Shown: positions 51,801-54,478 of the stretch, in pieces | Numbering within the stretch: the first letter of the stretch is position 1 | Layout of the letters: every line of letters begins with the position of its first letter | Assembly: GCA_964023205.1 (NCBI GenBank) | Contig: OZ026838.1 | Span: 25,943,843-26,007,842 of the forward strand | Reading direction: 5' to 3' | From: Lutraria lutraria | Taxonomy: Eukaryota > Mollusca > Bivalvia > Venerida > Mactridae | DNA length: 64,000 bases | Position numbers and translations under genes: made by a program | Notes under the pieces: generated by a model | The model's database searches: none | What the model saw: the letters and a program-made list of their open reading frames with translations, nothing else | Told to the model about the DNA's origin: nothing

Positions 51801-54379
51801 TCTTCTGACTGTCAGACAAAGAATTAACAAAGTTAACGTACATGCTTTCTTTATCAACAAAAATATGAAGTAACATAAATAAAAACTCTGCCTGAAAACA
51901 AAAGACTGCAATCATTTTCTTTATCATAAAAATATACATTTAACAATTTAACAAGTTAGGACAATAAGCTTATAGCTATATCTGACAATAATTTATTGTA
52001 ATGAATTTTTTCTCTTAGAAAATAATGATTTAGATCTTATTCATAACTAGATAATGAACATTTATGACACATAAGAGGGGTTATCCAAAATTACGTGGAC
52101 TGTCTTTGTTGTAAAAGAGCTATTTAAGATATTTAGCCGAAATTTGTACACAACTTAGAAGAAAATATAATAAATAAACGCAGAAATCTTCATATATATA
52201 GCTGTATTCATGATTAAAATACAGGAATTCACGTAAACACATCTCGGCGACTTTTGAGCACTCGGAAAATAATCTGACGTCAACATCAGAAAAGCATAAT
52301 GTTACAAGCGTCAACACCACATGTTAAGTTACTGTTTCTCAAAATGATCTCCACCAGCCTTGCAAGCAATCATACATATTAGGTAACCATGCTTCACTGA
52401 GACCAGACAAATATATTTAGTGGCGTTCAGCAAGTCTGCAAGGGAATCAAATCAATGGCCCCGCAGTTGACTCTTAACCTCTAAATTAACTGATATTGTT
52501 ACTAGATCTATTGAATTACAAAAAATATTAATATCTTTATTTACTTAAACATAAAATTATCATTAATAATCAATATTGCCAAAAGTTTAATTTATTAAAA
52601 AATAGTTTTATTGTTGTTAAGTTGTTTTGTTTTGACATTATTGTTACATTAATACTTTATACTGAGTGACTATGCTACCCCCGGGAATATCGCGAAGTTC
52701 ACAGCAGCCAAATCTGCTGAGTAGGCAGGATGTGGAACTATCTAGAGCTCCATCAGTGACAACTCAAGGTCTGTGTCAGTGTGGATGTTCATGAAGGATG
52801 CGCCATAATGTTTCATAACCGCAGCTACCAACCTCATAATTTCTACAATAGTTTGACATCCATCAGTATCTCCACAAACCTTGACGTTGTCATTGTTGAG
52901 GTAAAAATGGTTTTCCACCCGTACCCGGTAACGTCTTTAACATCTTCACGGCCTTCACTGAACCTTTTGTGCCATTTAAACACTAGTGAACACAAAATTG
53001 CCTTTCTCGACCTTGTTTGTTGCATTTGATCAAAATCTGTGATGGTGTCATTACTAAATTCATACAAAACGTATAATAGCGCAATATTTATTTTTCAATA
53101 TTACGTCATTCTGTGCGTCGTATCTATAGCGGCGTCTTGTTTTCTAACGATATCTACATATATATTTCTACGTTAATTTTTTGTCATAAACTCAAAATAT
53201 AACGGCTATTTTTTTCATTAATTTTAGCATGCTCCGGGTACCGTTTAGGTACATGTTTTAACGTATCGGCATTGGTTAAAATCGCTAAAATAACATAAAA
53301 TGATATTTTAGGTTAATTACAAAGATTAAATATCATACTTTAATACTTTAATGTTTTATTGCGATAAATACTGCACCCCTTTATTGACTTTTCCTTCGTT
53401 ATGCGCATTGTACTAGTGCAGTATGATACTATTAATTCATTAAAGACAAAAATTTGTTATAAAATCTCTTACTAGACATCAAGCATGGGAGTGGTTTCAA
53501 TTATTGAACTGTAAATATTAGCGATTTTGATTGGCTATCAAAATTGAATGGGGTGCGTCAAATTCGTTGATTTCAAGAGATGATAATGATTGGACACTTT
53601 AATTGTTAATTGCTCAGCTTAAAAAAAAACAGTAGGTGTCATTTTCGAATTAACATTGCCGTCTTATTTGATGACAGATTTCAAAGCGGTTTTCGGTATT
53701 TTGTAGCCGAAATGTTAATCTAGGGAACCGTGCCTCAGAATTTTGATACTTGTTTTCATTTTTTATCTATGGCGTATTACGTAATAAACAGCGGGGTTTT
53801 GGGTACGTAATTTCTTTAAAGTCAAGTATCTTACGAACCGAGGTCGTTATAAAAAAAACGGAGGCACGTTTCCCTGCATTATATATGTATAGTGACTTTA
53901 AGGCTATTTGTTGTAATATATTCCTATATACCGAGTAGTTATCGTTGTTCAAAAAATTGAAAATTACGTGCGATATTGATTTATAGAAGACCAGTTAAAT
54001 GTAATATTTGTTTCAAATCACTTGCAATTCACTTAATACAGTGGGTTTATTTTAGTGTATAATTATGGTATAGTCTTTAAATCTATAAATTGGTGAAACT
54101 TGATTCGACCTGACATCCAAGCCAGATACATTAAATCATTATAAATTTGTTATTTATACACATATTAATCTGTAGTTATATAAAGACAGTAACAATACAT
54201 TAAAATGTATACAGATAAACTTCCATCACACTAAACGTTGCCATTCAAAAGGTATTACAAAAGTCCACATATTTTTGGATAACCCCTCTATGTCAAAGAT
54301 AAGAACATTTTTCTGTGAAACATACCTCCAGTCTTGTTTTGCATTCATTGATGAATTTTTTATGAAGATTGACAGCATC
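726..54379 (-). CDS. USP24: USP24-type ubiquitin carboxyl-terminal hydrolase, 23 exons, partial at both ends
   Basis: Deubiquitinase that cleaves ubiquitin from substrates (peptidase C19 family). Minus-strand exons, in transcription order: 54379-54326, 51722-51610, 51138-50958, 50585-50475, 49311-49204, 46906-46767, 46063-45979, 45478-45320, 44950-44757, 43123-42931, 42392-42077, 41283-41043, 40647-40586, 39892-39707, 39206-39092, 17183-17039, 15213-15053, 14606-14426, 13620-13538, 11760-11622, 9694-9575, 1696-1443, 863-726. The total is 3479 nt, about 1159 codons. All junctions are GT/AG and every phase matches its neighbour. The order of peptides follows vertebrate USP24, a protein of about 2600 residues, as I recall it. 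The window therefore holds roughly its middle to the end of the catalytic domain. The N-terminal third and the C-terminal tail were not found here. Catalytic Cys, His and Asn/Asp motifs are all present. Introns are loaded with transposons, but no exon is disrupted. Confidence 0.93.
1053..1144. mobile_element. Short MITE of the CAGTCAAACC family
   Basis: Termini are CAGTCAAACATGTG and CACAAGTTTGACTG, inverted repeats of each other. Length is 92 bp. Right flank is TA and left flank AA. It belongs to the same family as the elements at 13105, 42748, 46204 and 51333, and shares 'CCTCTAAATAAA..CCAC' with them. Confidence 0.7.
1443..1696 (-). CDS. USP24: USP24 exon with catalytic histidine box
   Basis: This 254-nt exon opens [20 protein letters not shown], typical of USP24, and runs through an acidic insert to [20 protein letters not shown]. 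The His of AGHYYSFI is the catalytic general base. It ends two bases into an Arg codon. Confidence 0.97.
1697..2064. other. Intron sequence upstream of the DIRS gag region
   Basis: No gene is seen here. The last part may contain the 5' end of the DIRS-type element, but I could not identify its terminal repeat. Confidence 0.5.
2098..3198 (+). pseudogene. DIRS gag-like ORF with Cys/His cluster
   Basis: An open frame runs from 2065. The ATG at 2098 ([13 protein letters not shown]) is the likelier start because a basic, disordered N-terminus follows. The middle ([31 protein letters not shown]) resembles the capsid-like protein of molluscan and cnidarian DIRS elements. The C-terminal [14 protein letters not shown] and [11 protein letters not shown] form a Cys/His zinc-binding cluster for nucleic acid. 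It ends at a stop after a shift near 3170. The next frame carries the RT, so gag and RT may once have been one frame or joined by frameshifting. Confidence 0.8.
3171..3682 (+). pseudogene. DIRS reverse transcriptase, 5' part
   Basis: [17 protein letters not shown], then [27 protein letters not shown] and [15 protein letters not shown] are typical DIRS RT fingers and palm. [10 protein letters not shown] holds the first catalytic Asp. A frameshift near 3365 (an A-run) separates two open stretches, 3186-3419 and 3416-3772. Homology stops at YFDN, where a Harbinger transposon is inserted at 3684, and resumes at 5746. Confidence 0.85.
3684..5742 (+). mobile_element. Decayed Harbinger-like DNA transposon inserted in the DIRS RT
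   Basis: The termini CAGGCGTCACACTGTCCCGA and the complement of TCGGGACAGTGTGACACCAG form inverted repeats. The element is flanked by the 3-bp duplication ATA (3681-3683 and 5743-5745). Taking out the element plus one ATA brings the RT frame back into register, which supports these limits. Inside, 5115-5270 encodes [20 protein letters not shown] and, after a frameshift, [16 protein letters not shown]. This resembles the first-Asp region of PIF/Harbinger transposases. No full transposase frame survives. The rest (3700-5080, 5300-5740) shows only AT-rich sequence and scattered CATCGTG/CTTCGTG words. Confidence 0.8.
5746..6226 (+). pseudogene. DIRS reverse transcriptase, 3' part
   Basis: [17 protein letters not shown], then HYLDDFLGG (the catalytic Asp pair, here YLDD), then a frameshift near 5885 into [20 protein letters not shown] and [15 protein letters not shown]. 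These are the palm and thumb/connection of a DIRS RT. The part continues from the segment before the nested transposon. Confidence 0.85.
6287..6676 (+). pseudogene. DIRS RNase H region
   Basis: [35 protein letters not shown], then [19 protein letters not shown] and [18 protein letters not shown] correspond to the RNase H-like domain of DIRS elements. The catalytic acidic residue expected near NYSAVV (usually DN) is replaced by NY. It directly follows the RT. Confidence 0.75.
6685..7604 (+). pseudogene. DIRS tyrosine recombinase (broken)
   Basis: The SAM-like DNA-binding half is [20 protein letters not shown] and [20 protein letters not shown]. Two stops follow at 7096-7101, then a damaged stretch where the first catalytic Arg (usually in FLRxxEL) would lie. 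The C-terminal half, 7248-7601, reads [29 protein letters not shown] and [13 protein letters not shown]. This carries the HxxR motif and the catalytic Tyr of the phage-integrase fold. The enzyme would resolve and integrate circular cDNA. It is inactive as it stands. Confidence 0.88.
7664..8215 (+). pseudogene. DIRS-linked SGNH/GDSL hydrolase (broken)
   Basis: [14 protein letters not shown] carries the GDS nucleophile block. LVIHLGGN is the block III Gly-Asn. DILPRRVW follows, and [14 protein letters not shown] (near 8130) is the DxxH block. Together these are the Ser, Gly, Asn and His landmarks of SGNH hydrolases. In-frame stops occur near 7764 and 7810, and a frameshift lies near 8125. SGNH hydrolases are reported in Ngaro-type elements; their role in the retrotransposon is unknown. 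Confidence 0.75.
8231..9170 (+). repeat. Probable 3' non-coding part of the DIRS element with imperfect direct repeats
   Basis: No gene is seen. Three imperfect copies of a unit round 'CCCTTTGTGTACTAGTA..CTAGTTTTGC' lie near 8555-8590, 8595-8630 and 8687-8722. A polyadenylation-like AATAAA occurs at 9142. Its membership in the DIRS element is inferred from position only. Confidence 0.4.
9171..9574. other. Intron with a SINE-tail fragment
   Basis: A short stretch near 9339-9375 (TTAACGCCATTTTTCAA..ATTTCAGT) matches the 3' tail of the tRNA-SINE seen at 14108 and 39336. Otherwise nothing was recognised. Confidence 0.5.
9575..9694 (-). CDS. USP24: USP24 exon
   Basis: This 120-nt, phase 0/0 exon encodes [17 protein letters not shown] and [11 protein letters not shown], the conserved LHLKRF box of USP enzymes. 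It is separated from the His-box exon by a 7.9-kb intron containing the DIRS retrotransposon. Confidence 0.96.
9893..11125 (+). repeat. Composite interspersed repeat, full copy (AACAAGAGGGCC..GTGAGCTAAAA)
   Basis: This repeat opens with AACAAGAGGGCCATGATGGC and closes with the hairpin 'GCTCACCTTGAGCAC..GTGCTCTGGTGAGC' plus TAAAAA. Between lie about six tandem units of roughly 150 bp, each with 'AGCTCTAGGCCTTGTGGTTT', 'GAAGATTTTTTAAATTTTCC' and 'AGAGGTCCACTAGACAATGC'. Copies lie at 1-690 and 54479-55010. It carries no coding potential. It looks like a non-autonomous element whose transposing partner is unknown. Confidence 0.8.
11352..11528. mobile_element. hAT-like MITE with 8-bp target duplication
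   Basis: The element starts CAGGGCG and ends GCCCTG. It is flanked on both sides by the 8-bp direct repeat CTTGTAAG (11344-11351 and 11529-11536). An 8-bp duplication with CAGGG termini is typical of hAT elements. It is 177 bp and non-coding. Confidence 0.85.
11622..11760 (-). CDS. USP24: USP24 exon, second Cys pair of the fingers
   Basis: This 139-nt exon encodes [16 protein letters not shown], then [20 protein letters not shown] and CGEK. The CEKC pair matches the second zinc-ligand pair of the fingers subdomain. Confidence 0.96.
11761..13537. other. USP24 intron with repeat fragments
   Basis: There is no gene. Near 12560-12660 lies a repeat with three 'CTATAAGACGC'-type motifs, probably a fragment of an interspersed element. 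A CAGTCAAACC-family MITE is listed separately at 13105. Confidence 0.6.
13105..13282. mobile_element. MITE of the CAGTCAAACC family
   Basis: Termini are CAGTTAAACCTGTGTT and TTCACAGGTTTGACTG, inverted, flanked by TA on both sides (13103-13104, 13283-13284). Length is 178 bp. TA flanks and CAG termini suggest a pogo/Tigger-like Tc1/mariner relative. Confidence 0.85.
13538..13620 (-). CDS. USP24: USP24 exon, first Cys pair of the fingers
   Basis: This 83-nt exon encodes [17 protein letters not shown]. The CxxC pair begins the zinc-binding fingers subdomain of USP catalytic domains. It ends two bases into an Arg codon finished by the 11760 exon. Confidence 0.96.
13700..13775. repeat. Short tandem repeat, 22-bp unit
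   Basis: About three and a half copies of ATATATCAAAACCTCTACAA plus GA occur in a row inside the USP24 intron. The last copy is degenerate. Confidence 0.85.
14108..14408 (+). mobile_element. tRNA-derived SINE
   Basis: The 5' end has a polymerase III A-box-like AAGCTCAGTGGATCGAGC and B-box GAGTTCGAACCC. The body ends with the tail 'ATATGACTGAAAATATGTTG..GGTGTTAAATCC'. A reverse copy of the same family is at 39336-39650. It lies in a USP24 intron. Confidence 0.85.
14426..14606 (-). CDS. USP24: USP24 exon, QQDAFDFF box
   Basis: This 181-nt exon encodes [20 protein letters not shown] and [19 protein letters not shown]. The QQDAxxFF motif is the conserved box 2 of USP catalytic domains. Confidence 0.96.
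14607..15052. other. USP24 intron with repeat fragment
   Basis: Bases 14730-14950 resemble a mobile repeat fragment (tail with ACAGACAGACACGCC and a run of Cs). No gene is seen. Confidence 0.4.
15053..15213 (-). CDS. USP24: USP24 exon with catalytic cysteine box
   Basis: This 161-nt exon encodes [20 protein letters not shown] followed by [14 protein letters not shown]. This is the Cys box of peptidase C19 enzymes, and the Cys in GGATCYMN is the catalytic nucleophile. It continues with an acidic linker ([10 protein letters not shown]). Confidence 0.97.
15649..16800. mobile_element. DNA transposon with CAGGGTTGCC termini, 5-bp target duplication
   Basis: The left end CAGGGTTGCCAGC and right end GCTGGCAACCCTG are inverted repeats. 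They extend into a subterminal 'TTCCCTGACTTTTCACTGAC' motif present at both ends. The direct repeat AATAC flanks both sides (15644-15648, 16801-16805). CAGGG-type ends suggest a hAT relative, of which some make 5-6 bp duplications. No transposase frame was recognised in its 1152 bp. Confidence 0.75.
17039..17183 (-). CDS. USP24: USP24 exon downstream of the 22-kb intron
   Basis: This 145-nt exon encodes [18 protein letters not shown] and [17 protein letters not shown], the helical repeat immediately before the catalytic domain. Acceptor is TTTTCAG, donor GTTTGT. It ends in phase 0. Confidence 0.93.
17210..17315 (+). mobile_element. SINE fragment (second family)
   Basis: A tRNA-like head (GTGGTAAAGTGGTAACACAC) is followed by the tail 'TGACCATAGCTGTTGAAAGG..GTTAAACAACA'. 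The same tail is found, reversed, at 39924 and 49785. Confidence 0.7.
17316..17610. other. Intron sequence
   Basis: This AT-rich sequence has no recognised feature apart from the 8-bp target site TAGACTCT at 17603-17610 belonging to the adjacent hAT element. Confidence 0.5.
17611..18750 (+). mobile_element. hAT transposon remnant with 8-bp target duplication
   Basis: The left end AGGGCTATCCCGATA and right end TATCGGGACAGCCCTAC are imperfect inverted repeats. The 8-bp direct repeat TAGACTCT flanks both sides (17603-17610, 18751-18758). Subterminal regions are dense in 'GTATCG' words at both ends. The interior keeps only a BED-finger ORF; the DDE and dimerisation domains are missing. Confidence 0.88.
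18012..18320 (+). CDS. BED-type zinc finger ORF of the hAT remnant
   Basis: This is a 102-residue ORF. Its C-terminal half contains [24 protein letters not shown] and [12 protein letters not shown]. That is the aromatic-then-CxxC...HxxxxH layout of BED zinc fingers at the N-terminus of hAT transposases. The usual catalytic region is absent, so the product could at most bind DNA. The true start is uncertain, since the first ~45 residues look like non-coding read-through. Confidence 0.7.
   Translation: MYEYSSNWFECQLDLPIKCVNIALVCTNNLLTEKWLRHQVTLKRHQVIWQSFGISFDETKNHVTVCKKCHCDLYCGETSNLRTHMSRNHNTQVEGFKKLLLT
18941..19412. repeat. Tandem units of a 'GGTGAAGATCG' repeat family, left part
   Basis: Diverged units of about 130-140 bp share 'TCAATTTTCAATGTATCAA', 'GGGCATAAC', 'GGTTATCGAWCTTGACC' and 'TTTGGTGAAGATCG'. 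The array continues on the other side of the Harbinger pair (38744-39003) and in the spacer between them (31355-31519). The two transposons therefore landed in one array. Confidence 0.75.
19719..23821 (+). CDS. Harbinger transposase (HARBI1-like), four exons, copy 1
   Basis: Exons are 19719-20052, 21274-21386, 22440-22551 and 23442-23821, all GT/AG and phase-consistent, giving 312 residues (HARBI1 is about 350). Exon 1 has the helix-turn-helix ([20 protein letters not shown]). Exon 2 has [12 protein letters not shown] with the first Asp. Exon 3 has [12 protein letters not shown] with the second Asp. Exon 4 has [14 protein letters not shown] and [14 protein letters not shown] with the Glu, then an acidic tail. 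The DDE triad of the DDE_Tnp_4 family is complete and no stop interrupts it. Upstream, the same frame extends to an ATG at 19650 but has a TGA, so 19719 was taken as start. It could be active with the Myb-like partner. Confidence 0.88.
20053..21273 (+). other. Intron 1 of the Harbinger transposase, copy 1
   Basis: The intron is 1.2 kb and AT-rich, with no further feature recognised. It is conserved almost base for base in copy 2 (36898-38104). A small ORF on the complement (20336-20536) is shared by both copies but has no recognisable motif, so I regard it as chance. Confidence 0.7.
21387..22439 (+). other. Intron 2 of the Harbinger transposase, copy 1
   Basis: Nothing recognisable lies here. 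The copy 2 counterpart ends near 35750, where its deletion begins. Confidence 0.65.
22552..23441 (+). other. Intron 3 of the Harbinger transposase, copy 1
   Basis: This 0.9-kb AT-rich intron is absent from copy 2. No internal feature was seen. Confidence 0.65.
23822..25828. other. Region between transposase and nested elements, copy 1
   Basis: Immediately after the transposase stop is a hairpin 'CTCACTTTTTCAAAAAGTGAG' core (23823-23842), which could serve as a terminator-like or repeat end. A tail with AGACAGACAGACTGCC near 24070 suggests the other end of that repeat. The rest to 25828 shows no gene. Confidence 0.5.
25829..26481. mobile_element. Pogo/Tigger-like non-autonomous element
   Basis: Termini CAGTCGAAACTCATTATAT and ATATAACGAGTTTCGACTG are inverted repeats flanked by TA on both sides. 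Subterminal 'TATATCGAA' words recur near both ends. It is 653 bp without a transposase frame. TA duplication and CAGT ends point to the pogo group of Tc1/mariner. Confidence 0.85.
26812..27377. mobile_element. MITE with TTAA target duplication
   Basis: Termini GGTATTAGGATCCTAA and TTAGGATCCTAATACC are perfect inverted repeats flanked by TTAA on both sides (26808-26811, 27378-27381). TTAA is the target of piggyBac and Kolobok elements. It is 566 bp and non-coding, with a T12-type run near 26860. Confidence 0.85.
27439..31038 (-). CDS. Myb/SANT-like DNA-binding protein of Harbinger, seven exons, copy 1
   Basis: Exons from 5' to 3' are 31038-30821, 30446-30379, 29744-29607, 29296-29246, 28855-28781, 27979-27878 and 27584-27439. 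This is 798 nt, 265 residues, all GT/AG and in phase. The N-terminus [16 protein letters not shown]..., then [16 protein letters not shown], form a Myb/SANT-like fold. [15 protein letters not shown] and an IDTEG motif follow. The C-terminus [20 protein letters not shown] is a likely coiled coil. Known Harbinger elements encode such a protein to bring the transposase to DNA and the nucleus. An in-frame extension to an ATG at 31080 exists here, but copy 2 has GTG and TAG there, so [11 protein letters not shown] is taken as start. Confidence 0.85.
28033..28531. repeat. AACAAGAGGGCC..GTGAGCTAAAA repeat nested in Harbinger copy 1
   Basis: This repeat opens AACAAGAGGGCCAAGATGGC and closes GTGAGCTAAAAA. 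Its interior differs from the 9893 copy and contains 'GACCTAGTTTTTGACCCCAG'-type units. The same insertion is present in copy 2 (34348-34845), so it predates the duplication. Confidence 0.8.
31355..31519 (-). repeat. Inverted spacer between the two Harbinger copies
   Basis: 165 bp of the same repeat array that flanks the pair (compare 38744-39003), but in opposite orientation. Its complement reads 'AATGCACTAAGTGACC' and 'CCAAGTTTGGTGAAGATC' in the order of the outer flanks. The bordering triplets are CTG at 31352-31354 and 31520-31522, while the outer triplets are CAG. Confidence 0.85.
31836..35438 (+). CDS. Myb/SANT-like DNA-binding protein of Harbinger, seven exons, copy 2
   Basis: Exons are 31836-32053, 32428-32495, 33133-33270, 33581-33631, 34022-34096, 34898-34999 and 35293-35438, giving 265 residues. 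The product is the same as in copy 1. Upstream of [11 protein letters not shown] the frame is closed by TAG, which fixes the start. The gene reads open although its transposase is destroyed, so copy 2 could supply the Myb-like protein but not transposase. Domain layout: N-terminal Myb/SANT-like helices (exons 1-2), basic linker (exon 3), variable acidic middle, C-terminal coiled coil (exon 7). Confidence 0.85.
34348..34845. repeat. AACAAGAGGGCC..GTGAGCTAAAA repeat nested in Harbinger copy 2
   Basis: This is the reverse-oriented counterpart of 28033-28531, in the same intron of the Myb-like gene. Confidence 0.8.
35477..35750. mobile_element. Filler at the Harbinger copy 2 deletion, with a transposon-like end
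   Basis: It starts GGGCTGGGAACGAATATGG and is followed by repeated ATTCGAATATTCG palindromes. This resembles the terminus of a hAT-like element. No matching second end was found. It replaces the transposase 3' half and the nested elements of copy 1. Confidence 0.5.
36785..38437 (-). pseudogene. Harbinger transposase fragment, copy 2 (exons 1-2 only)
   Basis: Exon 1 is 38437-38105 and exon 2 is 36897-36785 (first Asp in [12 protein letters not shown]). One base is missing near 38161 relative to copy 1, shifting the frame after KKVIR. Exons 3 and 4 with the second Asp and the Glu are deleted. In the upstream extension a CGA codon two triplets from that of copy 1 has become TGA. It is not functional. 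Confidence 0.85.
38744..39091. repeat. Right part of the 'GGTGAAGATCG' repeat array
   Basis: Two diverged units of 'GACCTAGTTTTTGACCCGGC', 'CTAGATGCAACTACTGACC' and 'AGTTTGGTGAAGAGC' run to about 39003. A short unrecognised stretch follows to the USP24 exon. Confidence 0.75.
39092..39206 (-). CDS. USP24: USP24 exon upstream of the 22-kb intron
   Basis: This 115-nt exon encodes [20 protein letters not shown] and LLLTEFNP, ending two bases into a Lys codon. Its donor GTAAGT opens a 21.9-kb intron filled with Harbinger and hAT elements. The next exon at 17183 restores the frame exactly. Confidence 0.92.
39336..39650 (-). mobile_element. tRNA-derived SINE, reverse copy
   Basis: On the complement, the head has GGCTTGCTTAGTGGTTAGAG and B-box GTTCGAACCCC. 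The tail 'ATGACTGAAATAATGTTG..GGTGTAAAACCCGATG' matches the SINE at 14108. It lies in the intron between USP24 exons 39707 and 39206. Confidence 0.85.
39707..39892 (-). CDS. USP24: USP24 exon
   Basis: This 186-nt exon encodes [20 protein letters not shown], then [20 protein letters not shown], and ends one base into a Gly codon. It fits USP24 just before the catalytic domain. Confidence 0.93.
39924..40295 (-). mobile_element. tRNA-derived SINE, second family
   Basis: On the complement, the head carries TGGTCTAGTGATGATGCATT and a B-box-like 'GGGTGCGAATCTTGG'. The tail is 'GAAATGACCATAGCTGTTGG..GTTAAACAACA'. Relatives lie at 17210 and 49785. Confidence 0.75.
40586..40647 (-). CDS. USP24: USP24 exon (short)
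   Basis: This 62-nt exon encodes [19 protein letters not shown], nearly identical to the USP24 motif at this point. Acceptor is TTGTAG and donor GTAAGT. Confidence 0.93.
40648..41042. other. USP24 intron, nothing recognised
   Basis: AT-rich intron without a gene or a repeat that I could identify. Confidence 0.6.
41043..41283 (-). CDS. USP24: USP24 exon
   Basis: This 241-nt exon encodes [18 protein letters not shown], then [18 protein letters not shown] and [17 protein letters not shown], which are diagnostic USP24 helices. The donor GTATGG follows two bases of an Arg codon. Confidence 0.94.
41652..41895 (+). mobile_element. tRNA-like SINE (third family)
   Basis: The head GGTCAAGTGGTTATGGTC resembles an A box and GAGTTCAAATCCC a B box. 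The body contains 'GAAGGTTGGCAGTTCTACC'. A separate hairpin, CTACGTG..CGCGTAG around CCTGAGGAAG..GAAA, lies at 41977-42011. Confidence 0.6.
42077..42392 (-). CDS. USP24: USP24 exon
   Basis: This 316-nt exon begins [19 protein letters not shown] and includes [10 protein letters not shown], a Ser/Gly-rich stretch ([13 protein letters not shown]) and [17 protein letters not shown]. Order and content match the region upstream of the USP24 catalytic domain. Confidence 0.93.
42748..42918. mobile_element. MITE of the CAGTCAAACC family
   Basis: Termini are CAGTCAAACCTGTGTT and TTCACAGGTTTGAATG. Right flank is TA, left flank TG (probably a mutated TA). It is 171 bp and close to the 13105 copy. Confidence 0.85.
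42931..43123 (-). CDS. USP24: USP24 exon
   Basis: This 193-nt exon starts [20 protein letters not shown] and continues with a Pro/Thr-rich variable stretch ([13 protein letters not shown]) ending at HAVQ. The variable linker differs from vertebrate USP24, but splice phases agree on both sides. Confidence 0.85.
43557..44696. mobile_element. Pogo/Tigger-like element with CAGTAGAAACTCCC ends
   Basis: Termini CAGTAGAAACTCCCTAATC and GATTAGGGAGTTTCTACTG are perfect inverted repeats flanked by TA on both sides. Subterminal 'CTCCTCAATCCGGAA'-type words repeat at the left end. It is 1140 bp. No transposase frame was recognised, so it is probably a deletion derivative. A short SINE-tail fragment (43160-43205) lies just upstream. 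Confidence 0.88.
44757..44950 (-). CDS. USP24: USP24 exon
   Basis: This 194-nt exon encodes [16 protein letters not shown], then [17 protein letters not shown] and [14 protein letters not shown]. These are armadillo/HEAT-like helices of USP24. It ends two bases into an Arg codon completed by the next exon. Confidence 0.92.
44951..45319. other. USP24 intron, nothing recognised
   Basis: AT-rich intron sequence, no feature supported. Confidence 0.6.
45320..45478 (-). CDS. USP24: USP24 exon with Ser/Pro-rich linker
   Basis: This 159-nt, phase 0/0 exon encodes a low-complexity Ser/Pro stretch ([18 protein letters not shown]) followed by [11 protein letters not shown], the start of a conserved helical block. 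The linker is probably disordered and a plausible phosphorylation target (inference). Confidence 0.9.
45546..45720. mobile_element. Pogo-like MITE with TCCCTGAAAATCGGA subterminal repeats
   Basis: Ends are CAGTAATACCCCTG and TTTAACTG, with inverted internal TCCCTGAAAATCGGA / TCCGATTTTCAGGGA. TA flanks both sides (45544-45545, 45721-45722). Length is 175 bp. Confidence 0.8.
45979..46063 (-). CDS. USP24: USP24 exon
   Basis: This 85-nt exon has acceptor TTTTTAG and donor GTAAGT. It encodes [19 protein letters not shown], almost identical to the corresponding USP24 motif. Confidence 0.93.
46204..46381. mobile_element. MITE of the CAGTCAAACC family
   Basis: Ends are CAGTCAAACTTGTG and CACAGCTTTGACTG, with TA on both sides (46202-46203, 46382-46383). 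It is 178 bp. The interior reads 'GGCCTTTATTTTGAGGTCAT', the family consensus in the opposite direction. Confidence 0.85.
46767..46906 (-). CDS. USP24: USP24 exon
   Basis: This 140-nt exon starts in phase 0 and ends with two bases of a Lys codon. [15 protein letters not shown] and [16 protein letters not shown] match the helical segment following the Ser-rich linker of USP24. Confidence 0.92.
47109..49065. mobile_element. Element with long imperfect terminal inverted repeats
   Basis: The left end GGCCCTTTCCCATAACTAGG, followed by TTGTCTCCCTT, is mirrored on the right by 'AAGGGAAGTAACCTAGTTAT..GGGCC'. Weaker complementarity (ACTTCCGAGGACTA versus GTCCCGGAAGTA) continues inward. AT lies outside both ends. 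It is 1.96 kb with no protein recognised, in the USP24 intron 46907-49203. A 32-bp hairpin sits inside at 47788. Confidence 0.7.
47788..47819. repeat. Near-perfect hairpin
   Basis: 15-bp arms CCAGAGACGTATAAT and ATTATACGTCTCTGG are separated by GT. ACAAA lies on both sides (47783-47787, 47820-47824). It could be a minimal hairpin insertion or a cruciform-forming site. Confidence 0.85.
49204..49311 (-). CDS. USP24: USP24 exon
   Basis: This 108-nt, phase 0/0 exon has acceptor TATACAG and donor [25 protein letters not shown] closes the ubiquitin-like region and is followed by a Ser/Thr-rich stretch ([10 protein letters not shown]), as in USP24 of other animals. Confidence 0.9.
49785..50420 (-). 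mobile_element. SINE of the second family with internal extra sequence
   Basis: The tail (GTTTAACGGCCCATTCGACA at 49795) and head (complement of AACCCACAACCTTTCG..GATCACC, 50350-50410) match the 39924 SINE. They are separated by about 300 bp of extra sequence (roughly 49975-50310), bounded by inverted 'GTTCCCACATCTACAA'/'TTGTAGATGTGGGAAC'. That implies a second insertion inside the SINE. Confidence 0.65.
50475..50585 (-). CDS. USP24: USP24 exon, ubiquitin-like region continued
   Basis: This 111-nt exon is phase 0/0. It contains [18 protein letters not shown] and VENIQVVAQ, the helix and strand of the ubiquitin-like fold, which align with HSNETIGSVRWKIA in vertebrate USP24 (recalled). Confidence 0.9.
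50958..51138 (-). CDS. USP24: USP24 exon, start of ubiquitin-like region
   Basis: This 181-nt exon has acceptor TATTAG and donor GTAGGT. It encodes [17 protein letters not shown] and then [18 protein letters not shown], the latter opening a ubiquitin-like beta-grasp segment characteristic of USP24/USP9-class enzymes. It ends in phase 0. Confidence 0.9.
51333..51502. mobile_element. MITE of the CAGTCAAACC family
   Basis: Ends are CAGTCAAACCTGTGTT and TCCACAGGTGTGTCAG, flanked by TA on both sides. It is about 170 bp. Confidence 0.8.
51610..51722 (-). CDS. USP24: USP24 exon
   Basis: This 113-nt exon has acceptor TTTTTTAAG and donor GTAAGT, starting in phase 0 and ending with two bases of a Lys codon. 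Peptides [17 protein letters not shown] and NNVSVQSK match the USP24 linker ahead of the ubiquitin-like region. Confidence 0.85.
52075..54288 (-). mobile_element. Mariner element, degenerate, with GAGGGGTTATCC ends
   Basis: Left end GAGGGGTTATCCAAAAT and right end ATTTTTGGATAACCCCTC are inverted repeats, extending imperfectly to 'GTGGACT/AAGTCCAC'. The flanking TA is clear only on the right. Remains of a mariner transposase are on the minus strand (52680-53067). About 1.2 kb on the right (53070-54265) shows no gene. The element lies in the USP24 intron 51723-54325. Confidence 0.8.
52680..53067 (-). pseudogene. Mariner transposase remnant
   Basis: Reading down from 53067, [19 protein letters not shown] matches the first helix-turn-helix of mariner transposases. 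A shifted frame gives [10 protein letters not shown] (second helix-turn-helix). Close to the end [18 protein letters not shown] corresponds to the YSPDLAPCDF motif around the last catalytic Asp. The segment between, with the first Asps, is deleted, and several frameshifts and a stop are present. Confidence 0.8.
54326..54379 (-). CDS. USP24: USP24 exon (first in window)
   Basis: This 54-nt, phase 0/0 exon is preceded by TTTCAG and followed by GTATGT. It encodes 18 residues containing LHKKFINEC, matching the segment before the ubiquitin-like region of USP24. It is the most 5' exon I could find. No exon was recognised between 54380 and 64000, so the N-terminal exons probably lie beyond the satellite array. 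Confidence 0.85.
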
Positions 54380-54478
54380 CTGAAATAACACATTTACTTC
54401 ATTATATAACAAACAAAAGAAACTTTAGTAAGTAACATTAGTAAGTCTTCAATCAAAATTCACTAGTCCCAATTCACA